Assembly: GCF_011745365.1 (NCBI RefSeq) | Contig: NW_024468914.1 | Coordinates: forward strand, 3,886,795-3,950,794 | Source of the DNA: Cryphonectria parasitica EP155 | Taxonomy: Eukaryota; Ascomycota; Sordariomycetes; Diaporthales; Cryphonectriaceae | Length of the DNA: 64,000 nt | Direction: 5' to 3' | In this document: positions 1 to 10,156 of the stretch, piece by piece | Layout: every line of letters starts with the position of its first letter | Position numbering within the stretch: position 1 is the stretch's first letter | Notes under the pieces: generated by a model | Databases searched by the model: none | Seen by the model: the letters and a program-made list of their open reading frames with translations, nothing else | Told to the model about the DNA's origin: nothing | Translations under genes and position numbers: made by a program

Positions 1-3000
1 TTTATAAGGAGTTTTGTATCTTAAAGCATTTGCAATACTGTTTCCACATATTCCTTGTATTCTTCAAGTATTCAAGAGTAGATAAGGATATTATTGAGAT
101 AAGCAATGATGAACTGATTCAGATGCTTGTATAGAATATAATTGATCATTTTCTGAAATGAAGCTGAGGCATTTATTAGACTAAAGAGCATAATCAAATA
201 TTCGTAGTATTTATAGCATATTCTGAAGATAGTTTTCCATTCCTCTCCTTTCTTTATTCTGATTAGATTATAAGCTTCTTTTAGGTTCAGAACTGTAAAC
301 TACTATACTTCTTGCAATCTATCTCGTAGTTTCTTAATGAATAGCAATGAATATTGGTTTTTGATTGTAATATCATTAAGTTGCTTGTAATCAATATATA
401 GCCTAAGCTTGCTATTCTTCTTAAGTACAAACAGGATGAGGTATTCTGCTGGTAATTGCAATGATTATATATATTCTTTCTTAAGATTCTCATCGAGATA
501 CTTCCTAAGTGCTTCTAGCTGTGCTTTGTTTAGTCTGTAAATAGGGAAGAATTTGGGTTGTTTCTCTTCTTGTAGCGAGATCTTGTAATCATATGAGCTG
601 TATTCTAGCAATCCTGTATTCAATTCTTTCTGGAATAGTTTCTTGAACTTATAATATTCTTATGATATGTTTGCGAGTGTTGGTTCTGATTCTTGTGCTG
701 TTTCTGCTATCTGGAGGAACAGTAGGTACTGTTGAGTGTGCTTCTTTTCGTTCGTTGTTTTTAGTAACGTTTTTGAGAGCCTTGAGCATTCGCTCCGAGC
801 TGGAGCGGTTACTCGAGAGCTTAGTTTCGAGGTTTTTCCTGTATGGATTCATAATTCACATTCTGAAGCTTTTTCTTATTGCTCTGAAGCAAACCAACTT
901 GCTGAGAATCTCGCTTCTATTGTTTTGCTAATCTGTTAGCACTCTAGCACTATTTGAGTTCGCTTGTTACTAGGTTCTTCTTTTTGAACTGCCAGCTCTG
1001 CTAACTTGAAAGTATATATAAAGTTATCTGAAGCTTCTTTTTCCGAGTATTCTTCAATAACTAGCTTCGATCCTGCATCGTTAATTATAACTATCTCTCT
1101 GGGTACAGCTTGTTCCCATGAGATCTGGCTAGTAGTTCAATCGATTCGAGAATTGTGCTTCTTGAGCTATAGAAGTTCCATAATCAGCTTATGTTGTACT
1201 ATATTCGTAATATCAAAAGAAGCTCTGATTATACATTCTTGAATCAAGATAGATAGATGATTAGTCTTCTTATTGATTACTTCTTGATTATATGCAATAG
1301 ATTATTCTTCTACAGTGCTGAGAGTGTATAAGCGCCTCTTCCATCTCTATTGTAGTTATACTTGATTGATAATGTATGGGAATATAAAGTTTCCCTGAGC
1401 GCTACTATTCAATAGTATGCTGTATTTATGTTCTTGAATATATATATTGAACTTAATATAAGCATAATCTGTTCTGAAAGCTTTATATAGGAACTATTTC
1501 AGTCTAATCATCTGCAATCTCTTTACAAACGATTCTGTTCTTTTGAATTCGTTAAGAACTGCTTATTCTTCTGAGCCTGCTTTGCTGCTTCTTAAGCAAG
1601 CTTCTTAGCTTGCTTTTGCTTATATTGTTATTATTTCTAATCTTTCTTCTATTAATGCTAATTGCAAATCTTGTTATTAATATAAATTGTACAAAGTATT
1701 ATTTTATACTGCTACCATTTTATCTTCTTATTTATGCATTGCTTGAAGCAGTTATCTGATAATCCGATATATATATTGTAGTGCTATCTGTTGAGAACCT
1801 TTCTGAAGCGGAGTTTCTATTCTTTAATAGCTTAAAGAATTTGTTCTAGTTTTCTAATAGGGAATCATTCGTATTGCATCTTATTCGAGAAATGCATTCT
1901 GCAGCTATAATAGATGCAGGAGATTCAAGCTAGTTCATAATGTAAGTTGTGAAGTAAGCTGATCCGAGGGTTCTTATCTTCTCGTGCTTCGATATTCTGC
2001 AAGGGAATGCAGATAAAGAGCTTCTCTAGTTCTATTCTATAAACAAGATATTCAATTCATGTTATTTCCTTGTTCTATTCAATACTAAAGGAGAATCTTT
2101 CTGTAAGCTTCTTGGATTTATTGTTTACAAGAGACTTCAGTGAATTATTAGATTGTTCGTTCTAGCTTAATCTTTCTGTTATCTGAGAAGCGTTCTCAGT
2201 ATTATTTAGATATTCATATTAATAACTAAGAGGGTATTATTCCTTATTCATATCCCTGATTATAATGCTTAGCATAAGCGATAAAGAATATTAAAGGGTA
2301 TTGTTGCTAAATTCTTCTTCCAACGCCTAAATACTCTATTCCGCGATATCAGAGCAGTCCGAGTTGCCACTCATGGGAGTGCTGAGCGTGCATTCTCGTC
2401 CTGCTGTTGCTATTTGTTTGCAGCGCTTAGATTTCTGAGGAAACCATCCTGAACTTTCCTTACTCGAGAGATATATTAAGCAGTTATTATTATAGCAGAA
2501 TGTTCAGCTGAGATTTCTGTAATTAACAGAATTCAATACTTGCTCTAAGGAAATGTTTTTGCTTAGTTGATTGGATTTCTGTTATTGAGCAATATTCATC
2601 TAGCATTCTTTCTGAACTGATTGCTATTTGTTTTTCTGGAATTAATAGCAGTTGCATGCAATGTATTCTTATTTGTTATAGTTGTAGCAGATAATGCTAT
2701 TCCTTTTGCTATACTGCTTGTTAGCTATATTGAGTTCTATGGGATCAGTATGCATAGTGCTGCTCTGAGCTGTACTGCTATATCAGCTGCTATTCTTATT
2801 TTAAAGTTTCTTGCTTATATTAGCTGAAAATTTCCAAATCTAGCTTCCTCTCTTCTTGAATTTCTTTACTTGTTGCTTATACAGACAGTTGTTAATACAG
2901 ATTGCTTGGTTAGAGAATATTGCAAAGTTCTCTAGCTAATTCTGCTTGGAGATCTCATTCTTAACATTATTCTTAAATCCCTTGTAATAATACTTCATAA

Positions 3001-3681
3001 GATTCTTATCTTTCTACAGAAGTTGTACTAAGAATTGCTTGAATCTGATTGTATAAGCAGAAGCTAACTTGGTTTGTTTGAGATTCATAAGCTGCTGAGC
3101 TGTAGTACATTCTTTATTGGGATTACCAAAGATCTCTTTAAGAGCTTTCTCGAAGCTTTCAAAGGAATCGAACATATTCTTAATACTCTGGATATATATA
3201 TTGGGATTATCCTAATGCTTCAAGTAGTTGTATAGAGAAGATTTGTATTAAATAAGAGCATTCTTTTCGAAATAAGTTTCTGCAAGAATAATCTTCTCAG
3301 ATTCTATAGTAAACTGAGTTATATAATGCAAGAAATATACTCTGCAGTGGATAAGGAATTTATGCAGCATTTTCTGATTGCTGTTATATATAGCAAGCTT
3401 ATTCATCTTATATGCCTTTTCAGCGCTACTGGTGGTTGCAGAGATGAACTGCATCTGCTGAGCTTGTTAAGCTAGCTGAGCTTATTAGTTAGCGATAGTA
3501 GCGCTCTGAGCCTGCTATTGCTTGCACAGGTTCTGGATATGCTGAATGAGCTAATACATCTGATTAATCAGTTCTTCCTGAGTGGAAGCATGCAGGAACA
3601 AAGGGATTCCTGGAGAAGCTATTGTATTCCGTATTGCTTAAGGAGTAATACTGAACTGTTCTTGAACAAGAGTTGTTAAAA
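1..3681 (-). mobile_element. Chromovirus G1, internal region (gag-pol pseudogene, cut by window edge)
   Basis: This is the internal region of a Ty3/gypsy chromovirus on the minus strand, collinear with complete element D. Gag lies at about 3621-1480 and contains the region that encodes the zinc knuckle in D. The protease and the linker to reverse transcriptase follow at about 1480-650. The RT palm then runs off the window at base 1, just past the YxDD box, which reads Y-L-N-N at about 75-110, so both catalytic Asp codons have become Asn. Stops are scattered through every frame and fit RIP. RNase H, integrase, chromodomain and the second LTR lie outside the window. The family call is firm because of the match to B, C and D; exact gag and pol limits are approximate. 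Confidence 0.85.
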
Positions 3682-4134
3682 TGTAATGAGCACTGCAGTA
3701 ATCCGAAGATTTCTAAGTATATGAAGAGGTTTATGCTAATAAGAGCAGTATCAAAGTGTTAAGTTCTTGAATACGGAATTGTACAAATCTCAATAAGCGA
3801 TGCAAGTATTTACTGCCTTTGGAGCTATCAGAGTAGAGAGTAATCTGATACTTAGATTGATAATTGAAGAGCTATGTACTGAATCTATCTAATGGTAATG
3901 AATGTGTTCTTATATATTCAGCTCTTCAGTATGGCTCGTTGGGATCGCTGGCGAGCCTAGCGATCCAAGGTGTGAAACTCGTTGGGATCGCTAGCGAGCC
4001 CAACGATCCTCCCTCCTTTACAACCCTAACCCTAGGTTATGTAATCAATGCTTTGTCAGACGTTGAGTCCTTGATACCTGGTTCCTGTTACTCGTGACCT
4101 GTTCTGTGACCTGCATGTTGGATGGGTCATAATA
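3682..4134 (-). repeat. 5' LTR of chromovirus G1
   Basis: On the minus strand it runs from a RIP-altered TGTTAT end to ATTACA. It shares the TATATAAG promoter box and R-U5 body with the LTRs of B, C and D. Its U3 is unlike theirs: it holds a GC-rich pair of 43-bp repeats (3935-4020) and a CTAGGG-TTAGGG telomere-like motif (4022-4036). Immediately to the right is integrase sequence of F', so G1 was inserted into F'; the partner target duplication is off-window. Confidence 0.85.
3935..4020. repeat. Two 43-bp direct repeats with a near-perfect palindrome in G1 U3
   Basis: Two copies begin with CTCGTTGGGATCGCT at 3935 and 3978. The second contains a 24-bp near-palindrome at 3981-4004, with GTTGGG/CCCAAC arms around CGCTAGCG. 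It stands out as a GC-rich island in AT-rich DNA and is absent from the U3 regions of B, C and D. Confidence 0.8.
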
Positions 4135-5256
4135 CTTGTATTCGAGTATCTTCTCAAAATTACTATTAACAGAGAATCAGAAAACAAAGCTGAAATAGCT
4201 AAAACTATCAAAGCTCTTAAGATTCTGCTTATTCAGATCTCTAGTTATAATCTCCATACTCAAGAACAAGTAAAAGCTGATTATCTTTTCTTAGCAAATA
4301 TCCTTGCTAAGCTAGCTAATACTCAACTCTGAAGATAAAAGCAGTATTTGAAACTTGCACTCTTCGCTGAAAGAATTATAATCCGCTAGTTGCATGAATA
4401 CAGCTTCTTCTATTTAATTTTCGATTGAAAGCTGCTTATTCTAATTGAAACTGAAATCCTAATATAGAGAGTTCTTATATAAACCGAAAACCAATCCCCT
4501 TAGAAAGCGTTTGAAATGCAGTTGAGAATGATTGCAGCTAAGAAAGATGATGTATAGAAGGCAATTGAAGCTGTTTAAGCATACTATCAAAAGATTACAG
4601 CTAAAAGTTAAATGCAAAGTTTAATACGAAAATCTCAACTGAATATTGAAGATCTTGTGCTTATTTATAACTATATTCGGAAAATAAGCTATTTATGCAA
4701 TGCTAAGATCTCTTATAAGTGAAAGAGTTTATATCTGATTGCTCAGATTCTAAATAAATATGCTTATAAGCTTAAAACTATAGATAGAGTTTTACTAAAA
4801 AGCATATATTCAGCTATTAATCTCAAAAAGTTTATGCGGAATATGAATAGCATTTGGGAACTTGAGATGCTTATGCTCTAAGAAGAAGATATTAAGCTTT
4901 AATCTAGCTAACTATTAGCAGAAAAGCTGGATTCGATAAAAGCTTTCTAGTAAGAGAAATCAGATAACAATATCCTCGAAATTCAGAAAGCAGATTCAAG
5001 CAACAACGCTACATTCTGAATTCCAGATATTATTAAGCACAATCCTATGCTTAGCCAAACCATTTCTAATTCAAAGATTATTAATCTAGCAACTAAAGCA
5101 AATGATAATGCTAAGAATGGAAATGGAGTTAGTAATAGTGAACATTTCATATAAGCAGCAGAAAAGAAGAAGCAAGAACAGAAGAAAGCAAATAGAAGTA
5201 AGATATTTATATTAATCCCAACTAAATCAGCATTCCTAGCTCATAAAGAAGATTGA
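4135..5256 (+). pseudogene. F' pol 3' end (integrase C-terminal half), interrupted by G1
   Basis: This plus-strand frame mirrors F pol at 11290-10157. It starts inside the integrase core, where residues like LKITIN and ESENKAEIAK match F, and runs through the integrase C-terminal domain (a YNYIRKISY stretch followed by an LKSIYSAINLKKF stretch) to TGA at 5254-5256. No chromodomain is seen. Internal TAG/TAA codons stand where F has CAG/CAA. It is the right-hand piece of F' left after G1 inserted; the rest of F' pol, gag and 5' LTR should lie left of the window beyond G1. Confidence 0.8.
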
Positions 5257-5543
5257 TTTCTTTTTATTCATATTTCCTTTTTATTTGCAAAATACATTTT
5301 CTTTTCATCTTTTCTATTTCATCTCGTATATTTTGCTGAAAGAGAAGGAACGAAGTATTATCTGCTACTACTCGCCACAGAACACTATAAACCCATCTAA
5401 AAATTTCAAAGCATCCAGTACAGAGCATGTTAACTAGCTTTAAAGCTATTTTCATTATTCAAAAATTGCAGTATATTGGAATATAACGCATGAAAAATGC
5501 AAAGCGCTAAAGAAATACTGCAATCTATGAAAACTTCTTATTT
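5257..5543. other. F' spacer between pol and antisense cargo gene
   Basis: Non-coding spacer matching F 9870-10156 in inverted orientation. It contains a short inverted pair around ATTGCAGTAT (about 5465-5525). Nothing else is recognised. Confidence 0.6.
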
Positions 5544-5782
5544 TTATATATCATTCTTATTACTAGAATATCTATAAATATCATTCAATAGCTCTCTTCT
5601 TATCCTATTCAGATTTATATTATTCATATTATTCGCTAAAGAATCGTTATCAAAAACAAAGAAAGAATCTTGAGACTGAACAAACTTAGCTCGTTTCTCA
5701 ATACAAGATCCTACTACAGCCTTGCTCTTGCTTTTATTCTTGCTGCAAGATACAGATTGTAAAGCTGCTTGCTCAAACCCAG
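5544..5782 (-). pseudogene. 3' exon of the F' antisense DUF3716-like gene (cut off by F)
   Basis: This matches the last exon of the gene at 8635-9869. It encodes a basic, serine-rich tail (SRSKNKSKSK-like) followed by an acidic end (SDNEND-like), with TAA at 5544-5546. The remainder of the same gene lies at 18096-19091. The 12.3-kb element F sits between them, with CCAG duplicated at 5779-5782 and 18092-18095. Confidence 0.75.
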
Positions 5783-6102
5783 TGAACCAGAACTAGGGCG
5801 CCGTCGCCCTCGAAAGAAAAAGGGACAAACAGCTGCTGAAGCAATGGGCAAGGGCTCGTGCAACCCAAGCGTGCCTGTACAGATGAGGACAGCAAACTAA
5901 GGCTACGCGGGCACAAGAACAGGGTGAAAAACCTGTCTTAGACCTGTCCAAAGGGTTCAAAATTTAAAAGAAGAGAAAGGATGCTTTTTTTGTTGCTTAT
6001 AGCTAAAGAATTTGAAAAGTGGGTGGTATCCTTTATATGTATGAGAACCCTTGACCCACTGTACTCCATGTTCCACGGACTACCACTCTGGCCATCACAA
6101 CA
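5783..6102 (-). repeat. 3' LTR of F
   Basis: 320 bp. On the minus strand it begins TGTTGTGATGG and ends in GGTTCA, so it has TG...CA ends. It is nearly identical to 17772-18091, and the reverse-oriented copy at 21625-21943 is the F' 3' LTR. It contains a CATATAAAGG TATA-like box. Confidence 0.9.
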
Positions 6103-6115
6103 GTCCTCCCCCAGC
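6103..6115 (-). other. Polypurine tract of F
   Basis: On the minus strand GCTGGGGGAGGAC lies directly upstream of the 3' LTR, the position where plus-strand DNA synthesis is primed. F' has a RIP-altered version at the same place. Confidence 0.65.
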
Positions 6116-6244
6116 AACTTTCTTCTAAAGTTGCAACAAGTCCAATGGTGTGCTAGGTCTGATCAGAGGGAGATGAAGTAAAGAAATAAAGAATTCATTG
6201 CAAACTGCTAAAGGAAATACTGCAAACCAAACCATTCTTCCAAT

Positions 6245-8017
6245 TCAATCCTTATGCTTCTCCCTATTGCTTGAGCTATTATTCAAATCAATGCAGGAGT
6301 ATTAGTATTCATCTTCAGTTCATTTGTAATACGAGTACAACCTGGATAGATCCTAATGCTAATCTCTTCTCTGTTCCCGTCTGCTCTCAAACTCTGCTCG
6401 AGCAGCAGCAGCAGCAGCAGTTCTCTCCTGATTCTGCATTCTCACTCAATGGATCTTTTTGCAGTTCGCTTTATACATATTCATCTTAATAGTATGATCA
6501 AACTCTGTTCAGTTCGGAGAATCCACTGAGAGCCTAATAGGATTAAAGCTATGAAGCTCATTCCATAGAAGCATATAAGGCTTCTGAGGTTTATTAGGAA
6601 AACTGGGAAGCATAATATTGCTGCTTCTCAGTCTCTGATGCAATAAGGCTTCAGTAGCATGTTCAGGCTTAGCTGTTTGCTGTATTGATAGGTTGATTAT
6701 TAGTTCTGAATCAATAGATGTTTCTTGAGATGAAGAGAAGTAAGGATTGGTAGGAGTTCCGGATGGGAGTTAACTTAACTCTGAGCTGATACTATATTCT
6801 CTTGATGAATGCAAGATTGGGCTAGCTGGAGCTGTGCTCTCTCGGAACTATTGTCTTAACGGAACTAGGCTGAATGCTCTACTCGCTCTGAAATTCTCCA
6901 GAACAAAGGCTGATATATTCCTTCTCATTCTATCGAGATCGCCTTCAATAGACAGTTCAGGCAAGTTTGCAACTCTTCCTACGAAGAAGATAATATTCAG
7001 CTTATAGATTATGTTCAGTACTCTATCAGCTTTTACTTGTATAGCTTTGTATTCTTGAAATGAAGCACTCCTTCTTAATAGCTGATCAGGATATTGCGTA
7101 TAGTTGCTGTATCCCAGCTTATAGGAGAAGGCCTAGCAGTGCAGGCTTGTTATAGCCATCTCTGCATCCTATTCTTCCACATTTTGTACAGTTTCTCTAT
7201 AGTTAAGATAGAGAGCTTGCCTTCAGTCTGGATAGCTACTAGATAATTGATAGAAATCAGTAGATTTCAGAATTCGAAGGCGAAATAGTTCGATTGCATA
7301 GAGCAGAGCTGCATTCAAATTATTATCCAGCAGCATAGTTGAAACATTCTCGAAATCCCAATTCCGATTAGCTTCAGCACTTCTGAGCTGATTATTCAGA
7401 TAGTGCTTGCTTGCATAAGCTAGTAGGATATCGCTGGATTTGTATACAGTAATGTAAAATCCTTTTTCAGTCTTCATATCAAGCTAAGACAGAGCACAAG
7501 CTGAAGTTGCTGTATTAACTGAGAAAAGAACTCATAAGCGCCTCTGTCTAGCCTCATATCTGAGCAGATCCTCCCTATTGAGAATATCAGAAGAGCTAGG
7601 TGAATAAGCTATTAATAGAACACGAAGGCATCCCATCAAGAATACATCTTGTTGATTATACTGAGCATAATAACGAAAAGCAGCCACAGCATGCTGCAGA
7701 CTAATATCTTGAGAAACTCCTGCATCTAAGAATTCAACCAGATCATAGATATCGAGAAGATATCTGGAAGGATTGGCATCGAAGATTGTAAGCAAATACA
7801 ACTTGCAAGGGAGTAACTCTGGAAAGTACTTCTCAATGAGTTCTGCTGCTAGATGATTTTCTTCGTCCCTTAGACTGAAGTAGAGCGGATGATTCTTGAT
7901 TACTTCAGTTGGGTATAGCGCTTTGGAAAAGACAGTCTGAAAGCAGTAAGCCTTGATCATCCAGTTCTCTTAGCTATGCTGAATAGGTGGGAACAGAAAG
8001 TACTTGAATTCGGCCAT
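6245..8017 (-). pseudogene. Cargo gene 1 of F: 590-codon unknown ORF, sense to the element
   Basis: One frame of 1,773 nt runs from ATG (8015-8017) to TGA (6245-6247), broken only by RIP-type stops; the longest open stretch is 7532-7960. The F' copy (19710-21482) is exactly the same length with no net indel, good evidence that this was a real single-exon coding sequence. The product is mostly helical-looking, with KYFPELLPCKLYLL, RYLLDIYDLVEFL and ASKHYLNNQL segments. A Ser-rich middle follows, then a run of six Ala encoded by a CAG/CTG repeat (about 6398-6420). I recognise no catalytic motif and no envelope or transmembrane pattern. It lies downstream of pol, where env would lie in an envelope-bearing element, but I have no basis to call it env. 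Confidence 0.7.
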
Positions 8018-8634
8018 TGCTGCTAAGTTGAAAGGAAAGTGAAAAGAGAAGAACAGCTTTGTTAGAAGGTGAGCAATTGCAAGAGAGATTTGCGAAGGTA
8101 TAAAGTTAAGAGACTGAGAGGGTATTAACTAAGAAAGAAAGGTAGAGAAGAATGCAGCTTCAGCCTGAGAATCTGTTGAAGAAGATAATGTTATATAAGC
8201 AGAGCAGTTGATAATTTGCTTTGATATTGGTGTATAGATCTGGGGCAGTGTTAATGAGAAAGAAAAAGGGTGTGTATATGCTCGAGAAAGGTGGTTGTAA
8301 AGAGGTTGAAGGAGGAAGAAGAATAGCTGGCTGCGAGTGTAAATAGAATAGCTAATTTATCTTGTTTGGTAACTACTCAAGTGATTCACTGCTTTCCGTT
8401 TGTTACAAAGCAAACAGCTTCACTCTTAGCTAGGTAGGAGCTATCCAGTAACAGACTGGATAGAAGGCATAGTAACTTAGTTGGGTGTATTTGTTACTCA
8501 TTGCCATCTTATCAACCTTCAGCAAACTGTTCAACAATCTCTCCCTCAGTTCACCTTGCTTTTCAATTCATTCTTTATACAATAACTTCTCCTTCTGTTA
8601 ATCTTTCCTTGCTCAGCTCTGCAATACACTCAAG
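8018..8634. promoter_or_regulatory. Shared intergenic region between divergent cargo genes
   Basis: About 617 bp separate the two outward-facing start codons of cargo genes 1 and 2, so it should hold both promoters. The F' counterpart is 19092-19709. No specific operator motif is recognised; a TATATGCTCGAG-like stretch near 8274 is the only TATA-like candidate. Confidence 0.4.
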
Positions 8635-9869
8635 ATGTCTCGAATCGTTACTGATGCTGTTTTCTCTTTGCGGGTAAATACTGCTTCTCAAGAGGTTGAT
8701 AAGATCTGGATCTGGTTTTCTTCTTCGGTTCCTCCTTCTCAGAGCAGCAACTACTACTAGCTTAAGGATGTTTATGTTGATTTCCTTGATATTATAAACT
8801 TCAATATCATTAAGGGAGATCTTGGCTTGATATACGCTTCTTGGGATATTCAAAGCGATATTATGTTTTGGAACAACTCACTGCTAAGCTCTGGCTTTGC
8901 TGCTTATTTCGCAAGGCTGAATAATAAGGATTCTATCAAACTGAATCCTATTGTAGTGTATAAAGCTGGTTGGAAGCCCTTCGGCGAGTATTTTACCCGC
9001 ATCTTCTCCTGATCTGAGCAAGTAAATTCCCTTCTTGTTCAGTTCTATGATCAGCGTAACCTAGTTCCTTGCAATTGCTGCTCCTGTTAGTATGCTACTG
9101 CTTGCATGCTTGTTCAGGAGCAGCAGATTAATATTAACTAGCTTTTCCTAGAATACATCTTAATAAAGAGCTTCTTCAATGAGAAATGCAGCAACTGCAT
9201 TTATCATGCAGAATCTGAGTATAACTATACCAAAGACTTCCCTTGTATTAAAGAGCGCAGTATATAAGTAAGATTCCTATTCTGATATTCTTGATCAGAT
9301 TTAAATATATACTAATTATTGTTCTTCTTGCAGCATTAGCACTCGTTTTACTAACTTAGCTCTTGATGTATAATTGAGATAGATTCTCAAGTTAATTCTA
9401 ATGCTAACATTAAGCGTATTATTAAAGCTTAATATAAGCTTATGCAGGATAAAGATATTGCGTATAATCAGATTAAATGAGTTTCTTTTGTACTAAGGAA
9501 ATGATATTTATAGAATACTGTAAGTTTTATAACTGATTATGGTTGCAATACTTAAGAAGATTACTGCTAACTTTATTTGTATAGATTAGTAAGAAGAGTA
9601 CTGCTTCTTCTGCTTTCAAGAAGGGAGTATCTGAGTTTGAGCAGACAGCTTCACAACCTGTATCTCGCAGCAAGAATAAAAGCAAGAGCAAGGCTGTAGT
9701 AGGATCTCGTGTTGAGAAACGAGCTAAATCCGTTCAGTTTCAAGATTCTTCCTCTGTTTTTAATAACGATTCTTCAGCGGATAATATAGATAATATGAAT
9801 CTAAACAGAATAAGAAGAGAGCTATCGAATGATATTTACGAATATTCTGATAATGAGAATGATGTATAA
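8635..9869 (+). pseudogene. Cargo gene 2 of F: antisense, three-exon, DUF3716-like cysteine-rich protein
   Basis: ATG at 8635 opens exon 1 (8635-9267). Exon 2 is 9334-9519 and exon 3 is 9585-9869 (TAA 9867-9869), giving about 367 codons. Candidate introns are 9268-9333 (GTAAGA...CTAAT...TTGCAG, 66 bp) and 9520-9584 (GTAAGT...CTAAC...TATAG, 65 bp), both phase 0. Exon 1 encodes a cysteine cluster, P-C-N-C-C-S-C, then about 40 residues on C-S-N-C and a final C. This resembles the DUF3716 pattern of fungal hypothetical proteins. Exon 3 is a basic then acidic tail. In-frame TAG, TGA and TAA codons (for example after NYY, after RIFS and at 9265-9267) are RIP products of CAG, CGA and CAA. The gene is antisense to F and converges on pol, ending 287 bp from the pol stop. 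Family assignment is from memory of the Cys spacing. Confidence 0.55.
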
Positions 9870-10156
9870 AAGTAAGGGATCTTTATAGATTGCAGTATTT
9901 CTTCAGCGCTCTGCATTTTTCATGCATTGCATTCCAATATACTGCAATTTTTGAACAATAAAAATAGCTTCAAAGCTGGTTAACATGCTCTGTGCTGAGT
10001 GCTTTGAAATTTTTAGGTGGGTTTACAGTATTCTGTAGCGAGTGATAGCAGACAATACTTCGTCCCTCCTCCTTTAGCAAAATATACGAGATGGAATAGG
10101 AAAGATGAAAAGAAAATATGTTTTGTAAATAAAAAGGAAATATGAATAGAAAGAAA
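9870..10156. other. Spacer between convergent ends of cargo gene 2 and F pol
   Basis: Non-coding. It carries inverted partners around ATTGCAGTAT/ATACTGCAAT (about 9889-9950) that could form a stem between the two converging transcripts. No terminator is identified. Confidence 0.4.

Noticed and set aside
6398..6420. CAG repeat as a functional microsatellite
   Set aside because: It is the alanine run of cargo gene 1, also present in the F' copy; no sign of expansion beyond seven units.
9889..9950. Inverted ATTGCAGTAT pair as a small RNA gene
   Set aside because: Too short and imperfect; the surrounding bases do not extend the stem.
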